13,462 bases of DNA. Origin: a bacterium (GTDB taxonomy: Bacteria; Patescibacteriota; Patescibacteriia; Patescibacteriales; JAGXOH01). Positions 1-5,994 of the stretch are shown in pieces. The position numbers and the translations under genes were made by a program. Every line of letters begins with the position of its first letter. The first letter of the stretch is position 1. Below the pieces are notes generated by a model. That model was not told where the DNA came from. It did no database searches and worked only from the letters and a program-made list of their open reading frames with translations. The stretch spans positions 1 through 13,462 of the forward strand of contig JAIOTG010000044.1 in assembly GCA_021106995.1 (NCBI GenBank), written 5' to 3'.

Positions 1-109
1 TATTTTATGAGAAGTCAACAATAGGGGGTATTTTTTAGAGGATTAAGAGTGTAAGGTTTGTGTTAGTAATAGTAATTTAATTATGTTAGGTAGTTTTTTG
101 TTAAAATGC
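1..109. other. AT-rich intergenic leader, no gene seen
   Basis: No reading frame here can be supported. Each plus-strand frame closes within a few dozen bases of the window edge, so at most a few C-terminal codons of an upstream gene could be present. A G5 run lies at 24-28. No hairpin terminator was recognised. Confidence 0.5.
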
Positions 110-138
110 TTGACTTTTTTTTGATATTATTTTATAAT
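110..138 (+). promoter_or_regulatory. Sigma-70-type promoter of the response regulator
   Basis: The -35 box TTGACT (110-115) and the perfect -10 box TATAAT (133-138) are separated by exactly 17 bp. Predicted transcription start is near 145, giving a leader of about 58 nt before the ATG at 203. Part of the spacer is an 8-base T tract (115-122). Confidence 0.8.
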
Positions 139-159
139 AACTTTAAGTTGTTTTAATAC

Positions 160-182
160 TATTGTTTTAAAAAGTAACAATA
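160..182. promoter_or_regulatory. Small inverted repeat in the response-regulator leader
   Basis: TATTGTT (160-166) and AACAATA (176-182) are perfect 7-bp complementary arms around a 9-nt centre. They lie between the predicted transcription start and the Shine-Dalgarno sequence. It could be an operator or a weak leader hairpin; in DNA this AT-rich it may also be chance. Confidence 0.25.
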
Positions 183-187
183 ATAAA

Positions 188-195
188 AAGGGGGG
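188..195 (+). promoter_or_regulatory. Strong Shine-Dalgarno sequence (AAGGGGGG)
   Basis: AAGGGGGG sits 7 nt before the ATG at 203 and decides that start. It is the only strong ribosome binding site in the window; nearly all other genes have A/T-rich sequence here instead. Confidence 0.75.
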
Positions 196-202
196 TTTGT
201 AA

Positions 203-568
203 ATGAAGAGGATTTTAGTGGTGGATGACGAGCAAGCTATTTTAGACATTTTAAAAGAGTTTTTAGAGGGCCAGGGACAAGAAGTTTTTATTGCGAAAAA
301 CACAACGGATGCGATTAATTCTTTTTTAGAAAATGATATTGATTTAGTCATAAGCGATTATGTCATAGACGAAAAAAATGGCTTAGAATTGAGTCAAGAG
401 ATGTTATTTTTTAATAAAGACTTACCTATTATCATCATGAGTGGAAATGTTGATTTTGAAACAGAAAAAAAATTACTTAAGGAAGGGGTTCGGTATGTTG
501 TTAAAAAACCGTTTAATTTAAGCAGATTAAGAGGTTTTATAAAATTGTGCTTTCTCCCCGATCCCTAG
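203..568 (+). CDS. Single-domain (CheY-like) response regulator receiver protein
   Basis: The 121 residues form one receiver domain with no DNA-binding or enzymatic output domain. Visible landmarks are the acidic pair D8-D9 after the first strand (ILVVDDE), the phosphoacceptor D52 (VISDY), the switch S80 (IIIMSGN) and the conserved K102-P103. All residues needed for Mg2+ binding and phosphorylation are therefore present. By family knowledge such proteins are phosphorylated by a histidine kinase and signal by protein-protein contact; none of the other genes in the window is a kinase, so the partner is unknown. The gene has its own promoter, a strong Shine-Dalgarno and its own terminator, so it looks monocistronic. 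The C-terminus (CFLPDP) ends soon after the last helix. Receiver identity is firm; the role (motility/pili, stress or stand-alone phosphorelay) is not shown. Confidence 0.92.
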   Translation: MKRILVVDDEQAILDILKEFLEGQGQEVFIAKNTTDAINSFLENDIDLVISDYVIDEKNGLELSQEMLFFNKDLPIIIMSGNVDFETEKKLLKEGVRYVVKKPFNLSRLRGFIKLCFLPDP

Positions 569-579
569 AAGCTGTTTTG

Positions 580-609
580 GGCCCGTTTGTTTTTTAAAAC
601 GGGCCTTTT
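580..609 (+). terminator. Rho-independent terminator after the response regulator
   Basis: GGCCCGTTT (580-588) pairs perfectly with AAACGGGCC (597-605) around an 8-nt loop, and TTTT follows (606-609). It is one of the few GC-rich stretches in this AT-rich DNA and begins 11 bp after the stop codon. Confidence 0.85.
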
Positions 610-619
610 AAATTTTCTA

Positions 620-648
620 TTGACTTTTTAGTTTTATTAAGTTATTGT
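620..648 (+). promoter_or_regulatory. Probable promoter of rpsP-khpA
   Basis: TTGACT (620-625) is followed after 17 bp by TATTGT (643-648), a 4/6 match to the -10 consensus. It lies just after the preceding terminator and about 95 bp before rpsP, as expected for the start of a new unit with a leader near 87 nt. Confidence 0.5.
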
Positions 649-692
649 AGATATTAATTGAAATTAAAAAATAAGTATAAGTTTAGATTCCA

Positions 693-721
693 ATTACTTT
701 TTTACAAAAAAAAACAGTAAT
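693..721 (+). promoter_or_regulatory. Possible leader hairpin upstream of rpsP
   Basis: ATTACT (693-698) can pair with AGTAAT (716-721). A short T tract and A tract inside can extend the stem past one unpaired C. It ends 20 nt before the rpsP start. Ribosomal protein operons are often autoregulated through leader structure, but this AU-only helix is weak evidence for that. Confidence 0.25.
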
Positions 722-741
722 GTTATTTAAATTAAAGAAAA

Positions 742-1161
742 ATGTTGACTATTAGATTATCTAGAACCGGAAAAAGAAATAAACCTATGTACAGAATGAT
801 TATTTCTGAAAAAGCCAGAACCCCCCAAGGTCGTGCTTTGGAAATTTTTGGTTTTTATAATCCTCATGATAAAATTTTGGAAGTTAAAGAGGATAGAATA
901 AAATATTGGATAAGCAAGGGTGCACAAATGTCTCCAACAGTAAATAATTTATTGATAGATAAAAAAATAATAGAAGGGGAAAAGGTAAAGGCTAGCAAGG
1001 TTGGAAAAAAGAAGAAAGAAGAAAAAGGAGAAACAGGTAATAAGGATAGTATTAAAGAAGAAGTGAAAGAGGAAAAGAAGGGGGAAGTTAGCAGTAAAGA
1101 CTCTGCTAAGGCAGAGGTAAAAGAAGAAATTAAAGAAGAAGAAAAAAAAGGGAATAAATAA
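742..1161 (+). CDS. rpsP: 30S ribosomal protein S16 with long K/E-rich tail
   Basis: S16 is a small-subunit protein that binds 16S rRNA and helps assembly. The N-terminal ~80 residues carry the family pattern: MLTIRLSRTGKRNKPMYRM, then the R-A-L-E-x-x-G-F-Y-N-P element (ALEIFGFYNPH, about 32-42) and a helix ending in SPTVNNLL. A normal S16 is about 80-90 residues; this one is 139. The extra ~55 residues are almost entirely Lys, Glu, Ser and Gly with two imperfect repeats (KDSIKEEVKEEKKGEV and KDSAKAEVKEEIKEEEKKG), so the tail should be disordered or helical and highly charged. The start has no Shine-Dalgarno, only A-rich sequence, but begins exactly where the family does. khpA follows 98 bp downstream with no terminator between, matching the common rpsP-khpA order. 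Confidence 0.96.
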   Translation: MLTIRLSRTGKRNKPMYRMIISEKARTPQGRALEIFGFYNPHDKILEVKEDRIKYWISKGAQMSPTVNNLLIDKKIIEGEKVKASKVGKKKKEEKGETGNKDSIKEEVKEEKKGEVSSKDSAKAEVKEEIKEEEKKGNK

Positions 1162-1220
1162 GTTAGCAACTGCGTAAGAGATTATGTAGATTGAATAATA
1201 ATTTAATTAAGAAATTTTCT

Positions 1221-1244
1221 GGTTTTGACTAAGGAGTCAAAGTT
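1221..1244 (+). promoter_or_regulatory. Hairpin between rpsP and khpA presenting AAGGAG
   Basis: TTTGACT (1224-1230) pairs perfectly with AGTCAAA (1235-1241) around the tetraloop AAGG. G-U pairs could extend the stem by up to 3 bp outward. The best Shine-Dalgarno match near khpA, AAGGAG (1231-1236), lies in the loop and first stem bases, 23 nt before the khpA ATG and too far for normal use. No T tract follows, so it is not a terminator. It could be a translational control element or a processing site. Confidence 0.45.
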
Positions 1245-1259
1245 GGAAGAAAAAAAACT

Positions 1260-1607
1260 ATGGTAGATTCAGTAAAAGACAAAGATTTTCTTGAAACAAT
1301 CGTAAGGTCCATCGTTGCTAAACCGGAAGGAGTTTCGGTTGAAAGAAGTGTGGACGAGATGGGTGTTCTTTTAACATTAAAAGTAGACCCAGAAGACATG
1401 GGTAATGTTATTGGCCGAAGAGGTCAGACTGCCCAAGCTATCAGAACTTTATTAAAGATTGTGGGTGCTAAGAACAATGCTAGGGTAAACCTAAAAATTT
1501 ATGATCCAAATCAAGGTCAAGGAGGTTCAGTTAGTAACAGAAGCGAAGAGGTTGACACTTCAAACGAAGAGGTTGACACTTCATCTGTAGAAGATCTAAA
1601 AATATAA
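1260..1607 (+). CDS. khpA: KH-domain RNA-binding protein KhpA
   Basis: A single type II KH domain occupies residues ~8-82. Its signature loop is VIGRRGQTAQAIRTLL, with GRRG at 52-55, the GxxG loop that contacts RNA. By family knowledge KhpA (YlqC) is a small KH protein, often partnered with KhpB/Jag, that binds RNA and affects cell division and envelope homeostasis; its usual length is about 75-80 residues. Here a C-terminal extension of ~30 residues is added, acidic and Ser/Thr-rich, with a perfect internal DNA repeat. Upstream the frame is closed at 1230-1232 and holds no other start codon, so the ATG at 1260 is fixed; GGAAGA 9 nt before it is a weak ribosome site. Position after rpsP is the conserved arrangement. 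Two terminators follow. Confidence 0.9.
   Translation: MVDSVKDKDFLETIVRSIVAKPEGVSVERSVDEMGVLLTLKVDPEDMGNVIGRRGQTAQAIRTLLKIVGAKNNARVNLKIYDPNQGQGGSVSNRSEEVDTSNEEVDTSSVEDLKI
1544..1583 (+). repeat. Tandem direct repeat in the khpA 3' end
   Basis: A 19-bp unit at 1544-1562 recurs identically at 1565-1583, with a 21-bp period. In protein it gives EEVDTSN then EEVDTSS. The identity at synonymous positions points to a recent duplication by slippage, not independent selection for the residues. Confidence 0.85.
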
Positions 1608-1614
1608 AATTTTT

Positions 1615-1658
1615 ATAAATAAAATCTCGGGTTGATCCGGGATTTTATTTATCTTTTT
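1615..1658 (+). terminator. Rho-independent terminator of the rpsP-khpA unit
   Basis: A 16-bp stem (1615-1630 with 1637-1652), containing one U-G pair, encloses the 6-nt loop GTTGAT. The inner stem end is GC-rich (CTCGG/CCGGG). A T run follows at 1654-1658. The stem starts 8 bp after the khpA stop. Confidence 0.88.
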
Positions 1659-1669
1659 AAATATTTTTG

Positions 1670-1712
1670 AAAAACAAATAAGTGCTTTTAAAATAAGCAC
1701 TTTTTTGTTTTT
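1670..1712. terminator. Second, bidirectional-looking terminator hairpin
   Basis: AAGTGCTT (1680-1687) pairs with AAGCACTT (1695-1702). Past one T-T mismatch the stem continues for about 9 more A/T-rich pairs out to 1670 and 1712. An A tract on the left and T tracts on the right would let it stop transcription in either direction. It is a backup to the terminator just upstream. Confidence 0.75.
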
Positions 1713-1720
1713 AAAAAATA

Positions 1721-1729
1721 TGTTATAAT
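1721..1729 (+). promoter_or_regulatory. Extended -10 promoter for the membrane protein-pilB unit
   Basis: TGTTATAAT contains a perfect TATAAT (1724-1729) with the TG extension one base upstream. No good -35 is present at 17 bp (only a T run), which is acceptable for an extended -10 promoter. It lies immediately after the two terminators. The leader would be about 125 nt and include the inverted repeat at 1802-1851. Confidence 0.5.
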
Positions 1730-1801
1730 AATAAAAAATATAATAAAACAATAAACACAAACAGTAAAAGTTTTTATTTGTAATTTTTATAATATAATAA
1801 T

Positions 1802-1851
1802 TTTATTTTACTAAAGCAATTTTTATTATTTTATTGGTTTAGTAAAATAAA
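1802..1851. repeat. Perfect 14-bp inverted repeat before the membrane protein gene
   Basis: TTTATTTTACTAAA (1802-1815) and TTTAGTAAAATAAA (1838-1851) are exact reverse complements. Past a G-G mismatch, CAAT/ATTG adds four more pairs, leaving a 12-nt loop. The right arm ends 9 bp before the ATG at 1861. It has no terminator-type GC core. It may be a leader hairpin that occludes the start region, or an operator for a dimeric regulator. Confidence 0.6.
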
Positions 1852-1860
1852 TAATCAAAT

Positions 1861-2859
1861 ATGTATTTATATCGAACAATTTTAAAAAAAAGCGCACAGA
1901 TTATTTGGAAATTTAAACATTTATGGTTTTTTGGTTTTTTTGCTGCTTTTTTAGGTAGTTTTTTAGAATTTGAAATTATTTTTAACAGAATGGGCCCTGA
2001 TTTTGGTCACAGATTTTTGAACAATATTGGTAGTATTAAGAGTGCAGGAATCTTTAGTAAAAGTTTTTTGTTTAATTTTGGAAATTTGTTTAAGAATGAT
2101 CCAATTTCAATGATTATACTTTTGACCATCACCTTAATTGTATTAGTTTTGCTTGGTTTTTTGATTTGGTTATCCATGGTATCTCAAGGAGGCTTAGTAA
2201 ATAATACAGCTAATATTGTTAATAATAAGGGTGAAACAAATATTCAGGTGGGGGTTGAATCGGGTGTGAAGAATTTTTGGAAAATATTTGGTATAAATTT
2301 GGTAGTTAAATTTTTTGTTTATTTTATACTTTTGATTTTAAGTTTGTTGATATTTTTCACATCTTATAGCTCCAGTCTTCTTTCTAGTATGTTTTTGGTT
2401 AATGCGTTGTTATTTATTGTTTTCATTCCTTTGGCCCTAATTTTAGCTTTTATTGCAAAATATGCTATTTGTTATGCTGTTATAGAGGGAGATAGTTTTA
2501 TTCTTTCTATTAAGAAAGCTTTTAACTTGTTTATAAGAAATTGGCTCGTGAGTATCGAAATGGCTTTTATATTGTTTTTTCTTTCATTTATAGTCGGTTT
2601 GGTTATATTAATTGGATTGACCTTGGCGTTTATTCCAATATTACTTCTCTTTAATTTAGCAGTTTATTTTTCCTGGATTATGTTAAGTTTTTGGATTTTT
2701 ATTGTTGGAATAATTATACTGGCTGTCTTGATGGCTTTGGCCGGATCAGCCTTCAGTGCTTTTCGTATTACCGCTTGGACAGAATTTTTTATAAGATTAA
2801 ATTCTTCTAAGGGTAGTGTTAGTAAATTAGCTAGACTGGTGGCTAAAGTAAAAAAATAA
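1861..2859 (+). CDS. Polytopic integral membrane protein, function unknown
   Basis: This 332-residue protein has no motif that identifies it. It opens with a basic amphipathic stretch (about 1-20), then hydrophobic segments near 21-41, 82-107, 145-167, 177-207, 229-265 (long enough for two passes) and 268-300, and ends in a basic cytoplasmic-type tail. A polar region at ~108-144 (GGLVNNTANIVNNKGE) separates the second and third segments. The pattern recalls bacterial membrane proteins related to the DUF975 or GDPD membrane-domain type, but that is only an impression. There is no signal peptide cleavage site and no Cys/His cluster suggesting an enzyme. The ATG follows an inverted repeat with no Shine-Dalgarno. 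It ends 12 bp before the double PilB ATPase gene, so the two are probably co-transcribed; a link to the pilus machinery is possible but not shown. Confidence 0.75.
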   Translation: MYLYRTILKKSAQIIWKFKHLWFFGFFAAFLGSFLEFEIIFNRMGPDFGHRFLNNIGSIKSAGIFSKSFLFNFGNLFKNDPISMIILLTITLIVLVLLGFLIWLSMVSQGGLVNNTANIVNNKGETNIQVGVESGVKNFWKIFGINLVVKFFVYFILLILSLLIFFTSYSSSLLSSMFLVNALLFIVFIPLALILAFIAKYAICYAVIEGDSFILSIKKAFNLFIRNWLVSIEMAFILFFLSFIVGLVILIGLTLAFIPILLLFNLAVYFSWIMLSFWIFIVGIIILAVLMALAGSAFSAFRITAWTEFFIRLNSSKGSVSKLARLVAKVKK

Positions 2860-2871
2860 AAATAATAAACT

Positions 2872-5800
2872 ATGTCAGACGACAAAGGTTTTGGATCGCT
2901 TGAGAATTTGATTAGAGCTTCTCATGGAGAAGAACTTGAGGAAGAGACTATTCAGGGTCAATTCCAAAAAAAACAAAAAGAGCTTGAATTAAAACAAAAA
3001 GAAGAAAAGGCTAAGGCAGTGGCTAGTTCTTTAGGTGTTCCTTATATAAATCTTTTTGGATTTCCTTTGAGTCCAGAGGCTTTAACTTTAATAAACGAAC
3101 AAGAAGCTAATGATTTAAGAGTGGTTTGTTTTTTTTATGATGGAATGAGAATTCGTATAGCTACTACTAATCCTGAAAGGGAAGAAATAACAGAATTAGC
3201 TAAAATTTTAAGTAAAAAACATCACTCTGAAGTGAAGGTGTATTTTGTTTCTGAATATAGTTTGGAATATGCACTTAAAGTTTACAATAGTCTTCCTAGA
3301 ATAAAACATGTTGTTAGAGGGGTTAAAATAGAAGAAAAAGACATAAAGAGATTTGAAAATGAAATTACTGATTATAAGCATTTAAATGAGAAAATTAACG
3401 ATGTAAATATTTCGGATGTGGTGGTTTTAATATTGGCAACGGCCATTAAAACTAATTCTAGCGATGTTCATATTGAGGCTGAAGAAGAGGGAATTAAGGT
3501 TCGTCTTAGAATAGACGGGGTTTTACAGGATGCCGCCATTGTAAACAAGGGTAAGTGGCACAAAATAGTATCGAGAATGAAATTACTTGCTGGTGTAAAA
3601 ATTAATATAACTGATAAACCTCAAGATGGAAGATATACTATATTTTTAGATAATGAAAAAATAGAAGTAAGATCATCTTTTTTACCAACTAACTATGGTG
3701 AGAGTGTGGTAATGAGAATTTTAAAATCAGAATCTATAAGTTTACCTTTTGAAAAACTAGGATTAATGCCTCAGGCTCAGGAAATTTTAAAAAGAGAAAT
3801 GAAAAAACCTAACGGACTTCTTTTAACCACTGGTCCGACTGGTTCTGGAAAGACAACAACTCTTTATGCGGTTTTAAAAAAATTAAACAGTCCAGAGACA
3901 AAAATTGTTACTTTGGAAAATCCGATTGAGTACCATCTTGAGGGTGTTAATCAGAGTCAGGTTGATAAAAGCAAAGGCTATACTTTCGCTAATGGTCTTA
4001 GGTCTATATTAAGACAAGATCCAGATATCGTGATGGTGGGGGAAATAAGGGATTTAGAAACAGCCGATATTGCTATTCAGGCTAGTTTGACTGGTCATTT
4101 AGTTTTATCTACTCTTCATACCAATGATTCTTCTGGAGTTATTCCTCGTCTAGTAGATATGGGAGTAAAACCATATTTTTTAACACCTTCCATAAATGCT
4201 ATAATCGGACAGAGATTAATAAGAAAACTTTGTGAACACTGTAGAGAAAAAGATGAATTAGAAGAAGATCGGAAGGAGAAAGTTGAAAAAATATTAGCGG
4301 TAATATCGCCTAAATCAGAAGTAGAGGTTTCTAAAAAGTTAGATACATTTTATAGGGTCGGTAAAGGATGTGAATATTGTAATGGAATTGGTTATAAAGG
4401 AAGAATTGGAATATATGAGATATTTACTATGTCTGATAATATTAAAGCTTTAGCTTCTGAAAACGCTCCTGCTTTTAGAATATTACAACAAGCAATAGAG
4501 AATGGAATGGTAACGATGTTACAAGACGGAATTTTAAAAGCTTTAGAAGGCACAACGAGTGTAGATGAAGTATTTAGAGTTATTGGGAAGACTGATTATG
4601 TAGATACTTTATATGACATAGTAATATCAAAGACTTTTGGTAGAGGAATAAAGTTAACCGAAGGAGAAATAGCTCAGGGATGGGAGATGGCTATGAATAT
4701 AAACGATGTTGATAAAGACAGGATAGAAAATATACCAAATAAAGAAATGGTTAATATTGTTTTAGCTACTGCTATAAAAAGTAATGCTGGTGATATTCAT
4801 ATTGAACCAGAGGCAGATGGAGTAAAAATAAGATTGAGAATAGATGGTATTCTCCATGATTTTTTAAAATTAACTAAAGATCATTATTTATCCTCTTTGT
4901 CCAGAATTAAAATATTGGCTGGATTTCCAACTAATATTAAAAAGGCAACTTGGGACGGTAGATTTAGTATTTTCTTAAAAGAAGAAAAGATGGATTGTCG
5001 TGTTTCTATTATATCAGGTGGATATGGAGAGACTGTGGTTATTAGGTTGTTAGCCAATCAAGCGGCTTCTTTAGATATGAAAGAATTAGGAATGAGACCT
5101 TATGCATTAGGGATTATAAATAAAGCTTTAGAAAAAACTAGAGGAATTATTATAAATACTGGTCCAACTGGTTCTGGTAAGACTACCACTCTTTATAGTA
5201 TGTTAAATAAATTAAATAAACCTGATATTAAAATTATAACGGTTGAAGACCCTATTGAATACCATTTAGAGGGAGTTATGCAGACTCAGATTGATGAAGA
5301 GCAAGAATACACTTTTTCCAAGGCTATGAAGTCTCTGCTTAGACAAAATCCAAATATAATGATGATAGGAGAAATTAGAGATGAAGATACAGCTAAAATT
5401 TCTATAGAGGCTAGTCAAACCGGTCATTTAGTATTATCAACTGTTCATGCTAATAGTGCAGCAGGGGCTCTTTATAGATTTGCGGGCCTTGGTGTGGAAA
5501 AAAGCATGTTGGCCGCTTCTTTAAATTGTAGCATCGGTCAAAGATTGGTTAGAAGAATTTGCCCTAATTGTAAAAAAGAGGTGGATATTTCTGAGGAAAA
5601 GCTTGCGGAGGTAAAGCAGAATTTAAATAACCTTAACCTTGATTTGGGAGTTGAGCTTCCGGAAAAACTAAAATTTTATAAGGGGCAGGGCTGTTTGGAG
5701 TGTAATAATTTGGGCTATAAAGGAAGGATAGGTCTTTATGAGGTTTTAGATATAAGCCCTACCATTCAGAAATTAATTCAAAAAAATGGAATGACTACTT

Positions 5801-5916
5801 ATGATATAGAGCAGGCCGCTGTAGAGGAGGGGGCAGTTTTAATGATCCAAGATGGGATTATAAAAGCCCTGGAAGGCTTAACTACTATCGAGGAAGTATT
5901 TAGAGTGGTTAAGTAG
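2872..5916 (+). CDS. pilB: Tandem-fused type IV pilus assembly ATPase (PilB/GspE x2)
   Basis: PilB/GspE ATPases are cytoplasmic hexamers that power pilin extension or type II secretion. This 1014-residue protein is about twice the usual 550-600. Residues ~22-48 look coiled-coil, ~49-150 resemble the GspE/MshE N-terminal domain, and two full N2 plus ATPase units follow. Unit 1 has Walker A GPTGSGKTTT (321-330), Asp box ENPIE (349-353), Walker B with DIVMVGEIRD (385-394), His box (409-416) and a zinc site C454/C457/C500/C503. Unit 2 has the same order: Walker A 764-773, EDPIE 792-796, Walker B ending GEIRD (833-837), His box 852-859, C897/C900/C941/C944. Each unit ends in the same QDGI(L/I)KALEG...EVFRV sequence, so this is an intact duplication and not a broken copy. 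Unit 2 lacks the N1 domain. The frame is continuous. There is no Shine-Dalgarno; the gene begins 12 bp after the membrane protein gene. Confidence 0.93.
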   Translation: MSDDKGFGSLENLIRASHGEELEEETIQGQFQKKQKELELKQKEEKAKAVASSLGVPYINLFGFPLSPEALTLINEQEANDLRVVCFFYDGMRIRIATTNPEREEITELAKILSKKHHSEVKVYFVSEYSLEYALKVYNSLPRIKHVVRGVKIEEKDIKRFENEITDYKHLNEKINDVNISDVVVLILATAIKTNSSDVHIEAEEEGIKVRLRIDGVLQDAAIVNKGKWHKIVSRMKLLAGVKINITDKPQDGRYTIFLDNEKIEVRSSFLPTNYGESVVMRILKSESISLPFEKLGLMPQAQEILKREMKKPNGLLLTTGPTGSGKTTTLYAVLKKLNSPETKIVTLENPIEYHLEGVNQSQVDKSKGYTFANGLRSILRQDPDIVMVGEIRDLETADIAIQASLTGHLVLSTLHTNDSSGVIPRLVDMGVKPYFLTPSINAIIGQRLIRKLCEHCREKDELEEDRKEKVEKILAVISPKSEVEVSKKLDTFYRVGKGCEYCNGIGYKGRIGIYEIFTMSDNIKALASENAPAFRILQQAIENGMVTMLQDGILKALEGTTSVDEVFRVIGKTDYVDTLYDIVISKTFGRGIKLTEGEIAQGWEMAMNINDVDKDRIENIPNKEMVNIVLATAIKSNAGDIHIEPEADGVKIRLRIDGILHDFLKLTKDHYLSSLSRIKILAGFPTNIKKATWDGRFSIFLKEEKMDCRVSIISGGYGETVVIRLLANQAASLDMKELGMRPYALGIINKALEKTRGIIINTGPTGSGKTTTLYSMLNKLNKPDIKIITVEDPIEYHLEGVMQTQIDEEQEYTFSKAMKSLLRQNPNIMMIGEIRDEDTAKISIEASQTGHLVLSTVHANSAAGALYRFAGLGVEKSMLAASLNCSIGQRLVRRICPNCKKEVDISEEKLAEVKQNLNNLNLDLGVELPEKLKFYKGQGCLECNNLGYKGRIGLYEVLDISPTIQKLIQKNGMTTYDIEQAAVEEGAVLMIQDGIIKALEGLTTIEEVFRVVK

Positions 5917-5959
5917 CTTTAGTTTGTTTATAAAATAAATTTATACGAGAGACAAATTA

Positions 5960-5993
5960 GCGTTATGCGTTAGGCGTTTCACGTTACGTGAAA
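5960..5993. repeat. Heptamer array and palindrome abutting a start codon
   Basis: Four 7-bp units in register, GCGTTAT, GCGTTAG, GCGTTTC, ACGTTAC (5960-5987), are followed by GTGAAA. The last part forms the near-perfect palindrome TTTCACGT-T-ACGTGAAA (5977-5993). The palindrome ends one base before the ATG at 5995. The element is much richer in CG dinucleotides than its surroundings. It may be a repeat-element remnant, an operator or a translational switch. Confidence 0.6.
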
Positions 5994-5994
5994 A

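Noticed and set aside
864..1169. Minus-strand reading frame opposite rpsP
   Set aside because: It is Ser/Phe/Leu-rich low complexity, the complement of the K/E-rich S16 tail, with no start signals; a shadow of rpsP.
1573..1601. Promoter inside khpA, since each repeat copy contains TTGACA
   Set aside because: No reasonable -10 lies 16-18 bp downstream, and a terminator follows immediately.
1788..1798. Additional TATAAT boxes near 1788-1798
   Set aside because: No -35 or TG extension accompanies them, and such hexamers are expected by chance in this nearly pure A/T stretch.
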